Positions 12,314 through 21,653 of a stretch of DNA of 38,432 bases are shown in pieces. The notes beneath the pieces were generated by a model, which made no database searches, had not been told where the DNA came from, and worked only from the letters and a program-made list of their open reading frames with translations. Each line of letters opens with the position of its first letter. Position 1 is the stretch's first letter. This stretch comes from Phaeoceros laevis (lineage: Eukaryota > Anthocerotophyta > Anthocerotopsida > Notothyladales), in the NCBI GenBank assembly GCA_049999765.1, contig JBNGIQ010009079.1:26291-64722 (forward strand), given 5' to 3'. A program made the position numbers and the translations under genes.

Positions 12314-12727
12314 ATGATAGGTGCACTCGTTGTTGATGACCTCGAAGTGGGCATGGATTTCATGGTGCGATCTGACCCAGACAACGAGGAAGATGTCCCT
12401 TTCTATCTGGCTAGATGCATCATCCCTCCACATTATTTAGCAGAAGCAAGAGAAGATGACTGCTGGGAAGGTGGACCTTTTGGAGCAGGGGCTGCTGTTG
12501 TGCAAGCCAAGTACTACCAGCAGTGGGGAAAAAACCCACGCACGTATGTGTACCTACCAAAGTCACATGATGCTTTGATACCAATTCACAGTGTCCTTAG
12601 CATTGATGTCCGGATGGCATCGTCAACTCGGAAGGTCAAAGGCAGCCCAGTTTATACCTTGGGCGAGGAAACACTGCAGGAGTTGCTATGCCTTGCAAGA
12701 GATGCCGAGGCATTTGATGCTGATTAA
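12314..12727 (+). other. C-terminal domain exon homologous to the RING gene's C-terminus
   Basis: 137 codons ending in TAA. Landmarks, in order: GMDFMV, NEEDVPFYLARC, PHYLA, GAGAAVVQAKY, KNPRTYVYL, HSVLSIDV, TLGEETLQELLCLA. The same landmarks occur in the same order at 14484-14873 on the opposite strand (GDHYMV, NEENVKFYLVQC, PHILA, GDEVVIGRY, KNGRVYAL, SYVLACKS, TISAETLSALNAL). The FYL..C...P pattern faintly recalls BAH or chromo-like beta domains; no family is assigned. Confidence 0.75.
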
Positions 12728-12960
12728 GTCAGGTCTGTCTCACTTCCAGATCTCTGATGCATTTTTTTGTTGAGGGTTGGAATAGCCCTGTTGTTCACTT
12801 GCTGACTGTGATTCAGTCTCAGCTCATTTTCTGATACATATGGTCCTGGGCATTCCAGGCTTTTCGTGCAGTTACATGCTGGCCCTAAAGTCAAGCATCC
12901 ATCTGATCCAGCATCCAAGGTGCGTGTGTCATAAGTCCTGCTGATGTTGTTTTGGCCCTG

Positions 12961-13590
12961 CACTGCATGCTGCTGTCTTGCATGGATACATTGTGTACGC
13001 ATATGCTCATTTCGTGTACCAGCAGGCATTGTACACTGCACTGCATGCTGCGGACAGTTGTGCACTTTGTGGCGTCGGCTCATTCAGTGGATAACAGTGC
13101 AGTAAGTGTGTGAAGGTCTGCATTCCATGGACCCATATACTCTTAGTGGTGGCATCTGCTCATTCAGTGGACAAGAGTGCAGTGTGTGAAGGTCAGGTCT
13201 GCATTTCATGGACCACTATACACGTAGTGGTGGCATCTGCTCATTCAGTGGACAAGAGTGCAGTGTGTGAAGGTCAGGTCTGCATTTCATGGACCATTGT
13301 ACACGTAGTGGTGGCATATGCTCATGCAGTGGACAACAGTGCAGGAAGTGTGTGAACGTCTGCATTTCATGGACCATAGTACACTTAGTGGTGGCATATG
13401 CTCATTCAGTGGACAACAGTGCAGTAAGTATGTGAACGTCTGCCATTCCTTGGACCATTGCACACATAGTGGTGGCATATGCTCATTTGATGGACAAACA
13501 GCGCTTTTAGTGTGTCAAGCTCTGCATTCCATGGACCGTTGTACACTGAGTGGTGACATGCTCATTTAGTGGACAACATGCTCATTTTGC
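12961..13590. repeat. tandem array, 79-81 bp unit, about 7-8 copies
   Basis: The word CATTCAGTGG or a close variant recurs at 13081, 13161, 13242, 13323, 13403, 13484 and 13563. Each unit also carries TGCATTTCATGGACCA..GTACAC..TAGTGGTGGCAT-type sequence. A more degenerate front end shows a 78-bp spacing (CACTGCATGC at 12961 and 13039). It lies between the 3' ends of two convergent genes. Short open frames read through it only because the unit lacks stops. Confidence 0.92.
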
Positions 13591-14480
13591 AGGCTGTCCT
13601 GGATGTGGGATGACAGTTGGGCCAAAAAAGCTTGCTGGAACGTTTTGGGATCCCAGCTATCACAGGCTGTAAGGCAGCAGCACTTTATCCCCAATGGAGT
13701 ATTTAACGTGCTTTGGACCATGAAAATTTTTCCTATGGGACACGTAACTTAGCACTTAGTCTCATATCCGAGCAGCTCGTACTGTGATCTGGGCATATTT
13801 GGAAGGGGAAAAAAGTGGGAGGAATGGATACTGTCTGAGCAAAACTGTCATATATCCTGATAATGCAAACTGGAACTGGAAACAGGATTTGCTGTGGATG
13901 TAGCTTGGAGCCTGGAAGATGCCAGATGTGTCTTTGGAGAAGAGTGGTTGAAGAAAAGAGCTGGCCCCGACCATCTGCAACGAAAAGTTTGATGTCCATT
14001 GTTTTGAGATGTGTTGTGGTAGAGATTATTTCTGGCATGTCCAGGGGCTGAAGGCAAAAGATACGGCCATAAAGGGACAATATGGAGGCAATACGACTTG
14101 ACGACTTGTGGTTTGTGACAACTTAGTGAAAGCAGCATACAAGAGACTGCACAAGATGCGGGCAATATGACTTTCAAGACGACTTGTGATAACTTAGTGA
14201 AAGCAGCACACAAGAGACTGCTTGCTGTTGGACGGTTTCAGGCTGACCGGAATGGCATGACCCATATCCAGATTGAGGAAAGGTACTTCAAGATCTCCTG
14301 TAACGTAGGAGGCAACTCCTCGTTCTAGCAGTCCAACATACCGTAATGCATGACACTTGAAAAATAAGAACCCCATACCGTGACACTTAGGGATAGTTTA
14401 ACTGAAAACCACTGAAGTTCAAATTGATGATACCTCACAAGAGTCTTACAGTGCAACCACTAGACATCCTTAGAACTGCA
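13591..14480. other. convergent 3' intergenic region, no gene
   Basis: No coding signature on either strand. It contains one direct duplication (14088-14222) and would carry the RING gene's 3' untranslated end near 14300-14480. A canonical polyadenylation signal was not confidently placed. Confidence 0.5.
14088..14222. repeat. 74-bp direct duplication
   Basis: GCAATACGACTTG...AACTTAGTGAAAGCAGCATA (from 14088) recurs from 14162 as GCAATATGACTTT...AACTTAGTGAAAGCAGCACA. Both copies are followed by CAAGAGACTGC. Confidence 0.85.
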
Positions 14481-17400
14481 CTACTTTGCACGTTCAGCAT
14501 CTACTAGAGCATTCAAAGCATTCAAAGCACTCAAAGTCTCAGCAGATATGGTGAAGAGCTGCTGCCTGCCTCTCCTCTGAGCTTCTTTCACTTCAGACTT
14601 GCAAGCCAGAACGTAGCTTGTCTTCAACACCGCAGGGCCATTGTGCAATCCAGCCAGTGCGTAGACCCGACCATTTTTGTGCTGCTGAACAAGGTACCTG
14701 CCAATCACCACTTCGTCGCCAGGCTTGAACTTGTATTTGCACCACTTGTCCTTGGTTTCTGTGGCCAAGATGTGGGGAGCTGCAGTGCACTGGACAAGGT
14801 AAAACTTCACATTCTCCTCATTTCGACGAGCTGCAGCCACCATATAATGATCGCCGCGCTCAAGTCCAACAACCCCACGCTGCAGTCCACCTGCAGGGGA
14901 GGCTGCAAGCTTCCTCTTCTTGGAAGTGGCAAGGCTGCCCGAGCACTCTGATTGTTGCACAAGCCCGTTGTGTGTCATCACGTCGTTGTCCTGCTTGTCC
15001 AGGCCATCCAGCCCAAGCGAGGGTGCAGGTTGAGCTGTCACCGTCACCCCAGCACACTGCTCAGTAGACAGTCGTGGTGGATCTAAAGCAAGCTTCCTCC
15101 TTGTGCTAGGACCTGCAGCTCTTTTCTTTGGACCCTTCACCTCTGGTTCCTTTGCAGAGCCATCCAATTGCGTCAACGGAGGTGCCTTTTCCACGCAGGG
15201 TGCATCCAATTTGCCCTTTGTCTTATTATGAACTGTTATTTTGTGCCCAGGATCCTCAGCGTCTGTCCTTAGCTCAGAGGAACGCAATGCCATATGTGCA
15301 GCGTGCACGGGTTCCAATGGCTCATCCACCTGAATGGCCTCTGCAGCCTGTGAATCTCCCACACTCGCATGTGCCAATTGCTCATCCATCTGAATGGCCT
15401 CTGCAGCCTGTGAAGCTCCCACAATCACACTAGGACCTGCTGTCACCTGCAAAGTGTCATGCACTTGAAAAAGAAGTCCTGGCTCCAGCTTCTCAACAGA
15501 CGAGGGTACAAAGAAAGGTGTGTCACACTTCAGAGGCCCTTCAAAGCTTGCCTTGTTTCCCAGTGGTGTCAACAGGTAGGTTCTTGCTGTAGATCCTTTC
15601 TCGCTGGGTGTGCCGTATACAACTTGTGTTTGGGCCAAGTTGCGGAAATGGGTCCCCCGAGGAATAGGGGAAGCAGCCGGGAGAGAGTCAAAGGCCCCAG
15701 GCCTCTGCTCCCACCGGGCATCGTTCATAGCTGACCACATGGTGGGCAGAGACCAGTGCATTCCAGGCTGCCAAAGTGGATACACCGTCGGCGGGGGAAT
15801 ATCTGCAGCAATTAGGGCCTCTCTCTGCCTAGCATTGGAAGGGTCATATTGGCCTCTCCAAAATTGTGATTGTTCAGTCTCCTCTTTTGATTCATCCTCC
15901 ACAGGATATCCTTTCGCTTGGAGCCAACGGGGGTGAGGAGCTTGACCGCACCCAGGAACTACACACACCGAGTGTCGTTCCAAGACCATCCCCAAACAAA
16001 AATCATGGTATGAATGACCACATGAGAGCTGAACCTGTTCGTTGTAGGCATAACCTCTGCAGTATGACCATTCCAAATTCAGTAGGGCTTAGGATAGTAG
16101 AGGTGCAACGAAGTCAGACCAGCATAAAAACAATGCTTCAAATCATAACAATGAAAACTACGGGCAGATGTGGACTTTGCATGGACCTATAACCACACTT
16201 AGTGGATCTACATCCACACCAAGTGGATCTCGATTCACACTATGAGCCACGGCCGCACACTGTGAACAGGGGGTGCACACTATGAGCCACGGCTGCACAT
16301 TATGAACCAGGGATGCACACTATGGACAAGGGGAGCCAGGGCTGCACACACTGAGTCATGTGCGCACAAATAGAGGCAAGCATGCACAACATGTTCATGC
16401 TGCGACTGCATGGTCCTATAGCCGCACTTGGTGGATCTACATCCACACCCAAGTCAACCTCCATACACACTATGAGCCAAGGCTCCACACTATGAACAAG
16501 GGCTGCACACATTGGACACCGCAAGCAGAAATAGAGGCAGGCATTCACAACATGAGCCATGACACCAAGCAATGATGCAGGCAGGCACAAAATGAGCCAT
16601 ATGAGCAAACAACGATACAAGCATGCACAAAATTGGTGCCAAACACAAAAGTGAGCCAGACATTCACAACATCTGACCATACGAGCAAAAAATGAGGCCT
16701 ACATATGCAGAAACTGGACCTGGCAAGCACAAAGTGAGCCAAGCATAAAGAAACCCTGACCGTGTGAGGAAAAAACTGATGCAGGCAAGTCCAAAATGAG
16801 GCAGGCATGCACACAAGCATAAGGAGCATGGCATCCACAAGCTGGACCTGCCTTGGTAGACTACAGTCGTGCATACAGAGGGAAGAAAAGAAAATTACCT
16901 CATGCATACAGGGCACGGGTGGACATAAATCTTGAAAGTTGAAGTCTCTGAAGGAGCAGCCATCCATTTAGGGCGCAGTGTAGTTGGGTTTGTTGTCAGG
17001 TGCCGAACAACTTCACCAGCCTGAACCTCAGAAGCAGTTGCCCAAGCTACATCCATTTCATGCTTCTGCAGGGCTGCCACCTTTTGCTGCAGACAGGTCT
17101 CGGCCTGGGCAAGTTCAACCTGTACATATTTGTAAGAAGACAATAGCTCATCCTCCTCGTCACGTAGCTGATTTTCCTTCTTGGACAAAGCGGCCAGCTC
17201 TGTGTGACTAGCAAACAGATCAGCAGCTGCCTGCTGCGCAGCTGCTGACTGCTGCAGGCTTTGCTCCTACACATGACGACAATAACAATCAGAATTCTGA
17301 AATGAATGCAAGAATTGCAAAAACAAGCAATCTGCAAGTGTATGAAAGAAGACCAGCTAGAAATGACCCCCTTACCTCGTGAATAGCAGGTGTATCATCT

Positions 17401-18392
17401 GCAGAGGACACCATGTCGGACATGACATTTTCAGCCAGCATTAGAACTTCTCCTCTCAAGGATAGTTGCTCGGCCTGTGCATACTTGGCACGCTGCTCTG
17501 CAGTTTTCTTTCTCAATTCCAGTTTGCGGAAACCAACATCCACCAGTTGAATGCAAATCTGGCTAAACTTGGACTTGCAACTCTTGGTTTCCGCATCCAT
17601 AGACGTTCTTTCAGCCTCCAAAGCCAGCTTCTGAGATATGAGGCCTTCCAACACAACCTGCAGTTGCAGCCGAAGCGATGTTGCAGCAGCAATTCGAACC
17701 TGTACACCTGACTGTGCCGTGGGAGAGATTGACTCATTGGGGGTGGCTCCTGGCAGCGCATGTGTAGGCATCGGGTCATCCTCATGCTCAGGCTGAAGCT
17801 CAGCCTCCTGCTCAGGTTCAACTTGATGAGGAGTTGTGGAAGGAGGGCACTCACGTCGCACAGCCAAGGACTGCCGCTTGAATCTTCTGGCGTGGCCATC
17901 TTGCAATTTCTCAGTCAGTCCTTTGCACAAGGTCCAATTGACAGCAACCCCACGCAACTTCTGGAGTATGACCCCCAAGGCCACATATCGGGGAATACTG
18001 ACGCCCTTGTTGCTACCATACTTGCCGTAGATGGCAAACAGCAAATTGTCCAGATTCTTCCACTCCTCGGCACACAGAATGTGATATGTGGGCTCCCAAG
18101 TGAAAGGCTGTGTGTCTGGAACCGCTCCAAAGACCTCGTTTAAAACTTCAGGCCCCCCAATGAGCTCTTTCAAGCGCTTCGTCAAGCCCTGGTCACGCAC
18201 ATCAATCCCCCCACCGGGGAGCTCCCCAGACCCATTATCCCAAACCCACAACTTCATGGGCCTGGGCTCAGCCTCCGCCGGTTCCAAACACTTCCTGATT
18301 CGCTCGGCAGTTGCAGCCTTTGTGCGGGCAGATCTTTTGGCTGCCGACTCCTCTTTGAACATGCCCTTCTTCCTCTCCATCAATTGCCGCAT
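14481..18392 (-). CDS. RING-type zinc finger / coiled-coil protein, three exons, intact frame
   Basis: Exons (minus): 18392-17376, 17266-16899, 16056-14481. Introns are GT-AG; the first is phase 0 and the second splits an Arg codon. Spliced length 2961 bases is exactly 987 codons with no internal stop. Residues 1-170 form a folded-looking domain (MKLWVWDNGSGELPGGGIDV, YGKYGSNKGVSIPRYVALG). From about 230 to 440 it is Leu/Gln/Glu-rich coiled coil. A RING finger spans exons 2 and 3: CPVCMRGYAY..., then SCGHSYHDFC, then CVVPGC. This gives C2, C-H-H-C and C-C ligands in RING-H2-like order. A long disordered region (two copies of SQAAEAIQ.DE) precedes the C-terminal 130 residues shared with the transposase-like gene. 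RING proteins commonly act as E3 ubiquitin ligases; for this gene that is inference. The start is the first ATG after an in-frame stop and a plausible splice acceptor, so an upstream exon is possible. Confidence 0.82.
14484..14873 (-). other. C-terminal domain shared with the convergent transposase-like gene
   Basis: The last 130 residues of the RING protein. See 12314-12727 for the matching landmark motifs. Conserved Cys in FYLVQC and the PHILA and YVLACKS strands suggest one folded unit rather than low-complexity similarity. Confidence 0.75.
15321..15440 (-). repeat. 60-bp in-frame tandem duplication in the RING gene
   Basis: CTCATCCA.CTGAATGGCCT begins at 15321 and again at 15381, continuing through CTGCAGCCTGTGAA in both. 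It encodes two copies of SQAAEAIQ(M/V)DE and preserves frame (20 codons). Confidence 0.9.
16057..16898 (-). other. intron 2 of the RING gene (842 bp), filled with short repeats
   Basis: The donor follows ATGAG at 16899 (GTAATT) and the acceptor CTGCAG precedes 16056. It separates the first two zinc ligands of the RING from the rest. Nearly all of it consists of CACACTATGAGCC-like and ATGAGCCA/GCATGCACAAA-like short degenerate repeats. Open frames in it have no recognisable similarity. Confidence 0.75.
16236..16345. repeat. 20-bp tandem array inside the RING gene intron
   Basis: Units start at 16236, 16256, 16276, 16296 and 16316, with consensus CACACTATGAGCCACGGCTG. A second, shorter block lies near 16470-16525. 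A larger duplication (ATGG.CCTATA.CC.CACTT.GTGGATCTACATCC) at about 16180 and 16410 brackets the first block. Confidence 0.88.
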
Positions 18393-18971
18393 TTTTAGTT
18401 ACCTGCCAATACAAAGCACAAGAAAATTCAGCACAGCCATATGCACAAGCAAATTGCAGCATAGAATGGTGACCAGCAGAGGAGTCAGAGGAGCACTTGT
18501 GCCGATGAGCCTAGAAAAAACAAAGAGACCTGCTGCTAGTATGCTAGTGCTGGGAAAGACAAGAAGTAACCAAGTGCTGTAGGCAAATGTAGGAAGGAGG
18601 GAAGCATGAAGAGTACCTGAGCACTTAAGCCCAGCTGTAGAGAGAATGGTGGCCCTTGAGAGGACGCCATTGATGGCAGAAGGCGCGAAATTTGAAGACA
18701 AACCACCTTGCTCACCAAAGCTGCACAATCTCCCATAAAATCCTTGGTGTAGGATGTCCAACAGATACCTACCATTGTTGTACAGCTTTGCCTCCAATTG
18801 CAGAGCACAAAGGAGACCAATGCCAGCAAGTAGGCGGTGAGTAGGCGGCGAGTAGGCAGCAGCAGATCGATGAAATAGAGCAAAGCAAGGGGCTTGTCAC
18901 TGTAAGCTAGGTTGTTGGGGGTTTGAGCGCGCGAGAACACAAGCGTCGAGTAGTAGGTTATAGTAGGAATC
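18393..18971 (-). other. upstream region of the RING gene, possible 5' exon
   Basis: An open minus-strand frame around 18842-18615 ends at a CAG|GTACTC donor-like site. A TTGGCAG acceptor-like site lies at about 18405, just before the ATG. Joining them does not extend the protein, because a TAA follows the acceptor, so this would be an untranslated leader exon. A GAGTAGGCGG-type 10-bp repeat lies at 18835-18862. Confidence 0.35.
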
Positions 18972-19017
18972 GAATCACTATTGGGATGGGGGGCATCCCC
19001 CATCCCAGTAATGATTC
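18972..19017. other. 46-bp near-perfect palindrome
   Basis: Arms 18972-18992 and 18997-19017 are 21 bases each, complementary except at 2 positions, around a 4-base GCAT centre. The inner 10 bp (GGGATGGGGG/CCCCCATCCC) are perfect. It sits about 600 bp upstream of the RING gene ATG and could be a transposon terminus, an embedded foldback element or a cruciform. No partner was found near 8.4-8.65 kb. Confidence 0.85.
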
Positions 19018-19651
19018 AACCTGGGATGGGTGAACCCCGCGTCACCAACTTATTTGCAACACCTGCTTCACCGGCTACTCGGGTGCCCAGTCAGTTTAAC
19101 CCGGGGTTGTCCATTGGTCCACTCTAGTTCACTTGTTTGGGGTTTGAAAACTTGATATTTACCCTAGAAAGGGCTGAAAATTTTTGAGTGCAAAGAGAAC
19201 CAATAGGAAGGCCCTCACAAGAAGTATGAGAGGTAAAAAATAAATTTTGCTTATTTCAATGTTTATTTTAAATGGCTAAAGGATATTTCAGTAACTCATC
19301 CTTGTATAATAACTTTGTCTATGAAGCTTATTTGACTATGACACCTTTGAGAGTTCTATAGAAGACACTCTCTTCTAGAACTTTGTCTTTGGTCATTTTC
19401 TCAAAACATGTATGCAAATGGAACATTTATGCAGCATTAGGAAAACTATGCAGACATACTCTAAAAGTTTTATATCTTTGAGCTGACATAGGTGATGAGG
19501 GCAAGCTATACTTTGTTGGAAAGCCCTTTTGATGGACAACATGAGCCATAAATACCATGATCATCCAATTTGTATTGCACACAAAATCCTCCAAGAAAGA
19601 TATGTTCAATTAAAATGGACAGAAATGGACAAGGGACCACACATGCACTTA
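19018..19651. other. AT-rich intergenic stretch without a gene
   Basis: No open frame of note, no family signature and no repeat recognised on either strand. Confidence 0.5.
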
Positions 19652-20246
19652 TCACAAGGAAAGTGAACACCAATACCATGCTAATACCCCATCCTCGTAC
19701 TTCCTAAACAACGGGTACCGCTGCTTAGAAATATGACCACCATTTCCACCACTGGCTGGTGTGTGTGTGTGTGTGTGGTTTTGAGGAGGTTATCGGTCCC
19801 ATGAAGGGTCCCCCACTTGCCCTTGCTGGTGCCACCAGTACTGCCATAACTACTACTAGAGGTTCAACAGGAGAGTTCGGTACTTCAACTTCAGATACGT
19901 CTCCCGTATCAACCTCCTCTTCGTACTCCTCGTCCTCAACCTGACGAGACGATCCTGTCTCAGGTATGTTAGCCCCTGACACCTCAACCTCCTCCAACTC
20001 ACGGACAAGGTCCCGTCTCCACGCTCGTTGCTGCCTTGGCGTCTCAGGGGGTTCCCTTAGAAGTTGGTTAACCGATATCTTCCTTTGACCTCTTCATCGC
20101 ATTCACCCTGACAAGCCCAGTAGCAACAACGGTAACCTCAGCAACATTACACAACCTACACACGAACACCTGTTCCACCGTGTCCGTTCCTTCCACAGGT
20201 CCTCCTGTCACCAAGTGCCTGTCCGTTCGTCGCCGCTCCTTTGGAG
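19652..20246 (-). pseudogene. 5' gag/leader remnant of an LTR retroelement
   Basis: Lies directly downstream (minus strand) of the LTR and primer-binding site. One frame gives NQLLREPPETPRQQRAWRRD and then an acidic stretch (EDEEYEEEVDTGDVSEVEV). It is interrupted by a TGA near 20099. At the CA dinucleotide run (19759-19778) the apparent frame shifts to GGHISKQRYPLFRKYEDG, ending in TGA at 19654-19652. It has the composition of a disordered Gag N-terminus. Rest of gag and pol is absent, so this element is truncated here. Family membership is inferred from position rather than from a domain hit. Confidence 0.55.
19759..19778. repeat. (GT)10 microsatellite
   Basis: Ten consecutive GT dinucleotides on the plus strand, inside the gag-like remnant. 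Confidence 0.97.
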
Positions 20247-20265
20247 TTCCTCGGCAACGGCGCCA
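20247..20265 (-). other. primer-binding site, tRNA-Asp type
   Basis: On the minus strand, TGGCGCCGTTGCCGAGGA begins 8 bases after the LTR end. It matches the complement of a plant tRNA-Asp 3' end plus CCA with one mismatch, from memory of that tRNA. This is the primer used by Athila-type Ty3/gypsy elements. It fixes the element's orientation as leftward. Confidence 0.8.
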
Positions 20266-20273
20266 AAAATTCT

Positions 20274-21653
20274 TGAGGTACTGCTATGTAGCAACCCAGG
20301 GTAGCCTACCTGGTCATACAAACGCAAAACGAAATGAAGAAAGGATGGATGCAAGGAGTGGAAGACTGTAGCAACCCAGGGTAGAATCTATTCCCAAATC
20401 TATCGTAGTACAAGGGGTTTCGTTCCCACAGGGAACTCAATTTGACCAGCAACGGACTAAACAAACCCTAGATACCAATAAACTTGCCTATCAAAACTTG
20501 CCTATCAGGACTTGCATCCCGTCAGACACACTCAAATCCACCACGAACCCTCGGCTTAGCCGCCTGAAACGGTACAACACTACCTCCACCGTCGCCAACG
20601 ACCAACCCCAGAGAATACATCCATCCCAGCATCTTTCAACCCGTAGCTGACGAGCCCTTCAGCACGGCAGACTTCTCATCCTGCCCACAATCCTCAGGCT
20701 CGTCCTACGCCTTCGTCTTGTAGCACTTGCCAAATCCCCAAGGTTTTCTGAGGGCGTTTGGCTTCCCACACGGCCACACCTGACACGCCTCCTAAAGCCA
20801 CAAGTCGTTTAGGGGACCTTCTAAGGGCTTTCCCAGGGTCACCTACTGACCACACTGAAGCCCTAGCCTACGCCAACATCCACCAGATTGCTGACACCAA
20901 TAAGAGAATCCACCATAACAACATAAGAACCAAACACAATAACGGGCACTCCAGGCCCTGCATCCTAACTACCCAATCTGCCACTGAGGTGTTGTGGCGA
21001 TGGCCTACTGAGCTGTTGTCACCAGCGTTTGGCTTACCACCCGGCTCCAACGTTTCTGGCCGGGAAGGTACGGGCACTCCACTTGCGCACTACTACAGAG
21101 TAGTACCGCCGCCAACGGGGATCTCTACCATGGATAGAACGAATGTTCCTAACGACACGGACCTAGGAGATCTGCAGACTCCCACGCAATTTCGCACGAC
21201 AAGCAAGCAACGGACCTTGAGTGCCAACCGCACGGTGCGAACGACGAGCCTACGCATCCGCACGGGGTACAAGTGTGGCAGCACCACGGGGGTGGAGAGC
21301 TCCAGCTTCCACTCCTGGAAAGACTGGGCACAACAATGACACTGAATTAAGAGAGAGGTGAACATATACAGTGCGAGGGTGGACCACCTCACTCTAGGCT
21401 AGGAAATCTGCACCTCATTGGTCAGCAGGATTTCCTAGAATCCTATGGGTCCACCTCACACTACCATATCCTATCTTTCCTAGATAGGGCGGGCCCCCTC
21501 TTAACCTAATTCTTATTAACTAGACTAACTACTCACTTATTTATAGCAGTCCGTATTATCAAGGACTATAATCTATGGTTATGAAATCAACACATACAAT
21601 ACGACAAACCACACTTAGGATTCTAACAACCTTACAAGGCCGCTTCGTACTCA
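20274..21653 (-). repeat. retroelement LTR (about 1380 bp)
   Basis: On the minus strand it starts TGAG at 21653 and ends CTCA at 20274, giving TG...CA termini with 4-bp inverted ends. It is preceded by a purine tract (21668-21656) and followed by the tRNA-Asp-type primer site. A TATAAATAAG box lies at 21545-21536. An 18-base word (TGTAGCAACCCAGGGTAG on the plus strand) occurs at 20287-20304 and 20367-20384. The 193-codon plus-strand open frame at 20758-21339 lies wholly inside the LTR and is considered accidental. Confidence 0.72.

Larger units (their letters stand above)
8659..12727 (+). pseudogene. spliced transposase-like gene with RNase H-like acidic triad (damaged)
   Basis: Proposed exons: 8659-9804, 10429-11937, 12132-12227 and 12314-12727. 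All introns are GT-AG and phase 0. The ATG at 8659 sits in a strong GCCATGG context. The protein (about 1050 residues) has a basic, Ala-rich N-terminus with AEAQVG-type repeats, then a helix-turn-helix-like stretch (LGQAIGLSKTAVLRHSRKR) and a segment DVKRKRVAPGTYIEHP..HFLDTSQ. This splices to TEFFLRFKQDFPHIKIGQRC, then Cys-rich LCCCRYHVEM, and a CXXC segment (CSSCGIDKLKLC). A core follows with DFSENF, TDGCAAQFK and GHGKGEHDG, spaced like the acidic residues of a DDE transposase. Then a CFCNYCLDC cluster and a C-terminal domain shared with the opposite gene. Damage: TGA at 10726-10728 and frame changes near 11046 and 11717. I recall similar uncharacterised transposon proteins in animals and plants, but the superfamily name is not established here. 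Confidence 0.75.

Noticed and set aside
13110-13569. Short open frames with repeated peptide units
   Set aside because: They merely read through the 80-bp tandem array in different frames; the units are not multiples of three throughout.
12961-13590. CRISPR-like array
   Set aside because: Whole units repeat without unique spacers and the context is a plant nuclear genome.
18399-18797. 132-codon minus-strand frame as a coding exon of the RING gene
   Set aside because: Splicing it to the main ATG exon meets an in-frame TAA; kept only as a possible untranslated leader.
8370-18900. CAGTGACAAGCC at 8379 and its complement near 18893 as terminal inverted repeats of the two-gene unit
   Set aside because: Only 12 bases, flanks do not match and neither end shows a target duplication; likely chance.
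20758-21339. 193-codon plus-strand open frame
   Set aside because: Lies entirely inside an LTR on the opposite strand; Thr/Pro/His-rich with no family features.
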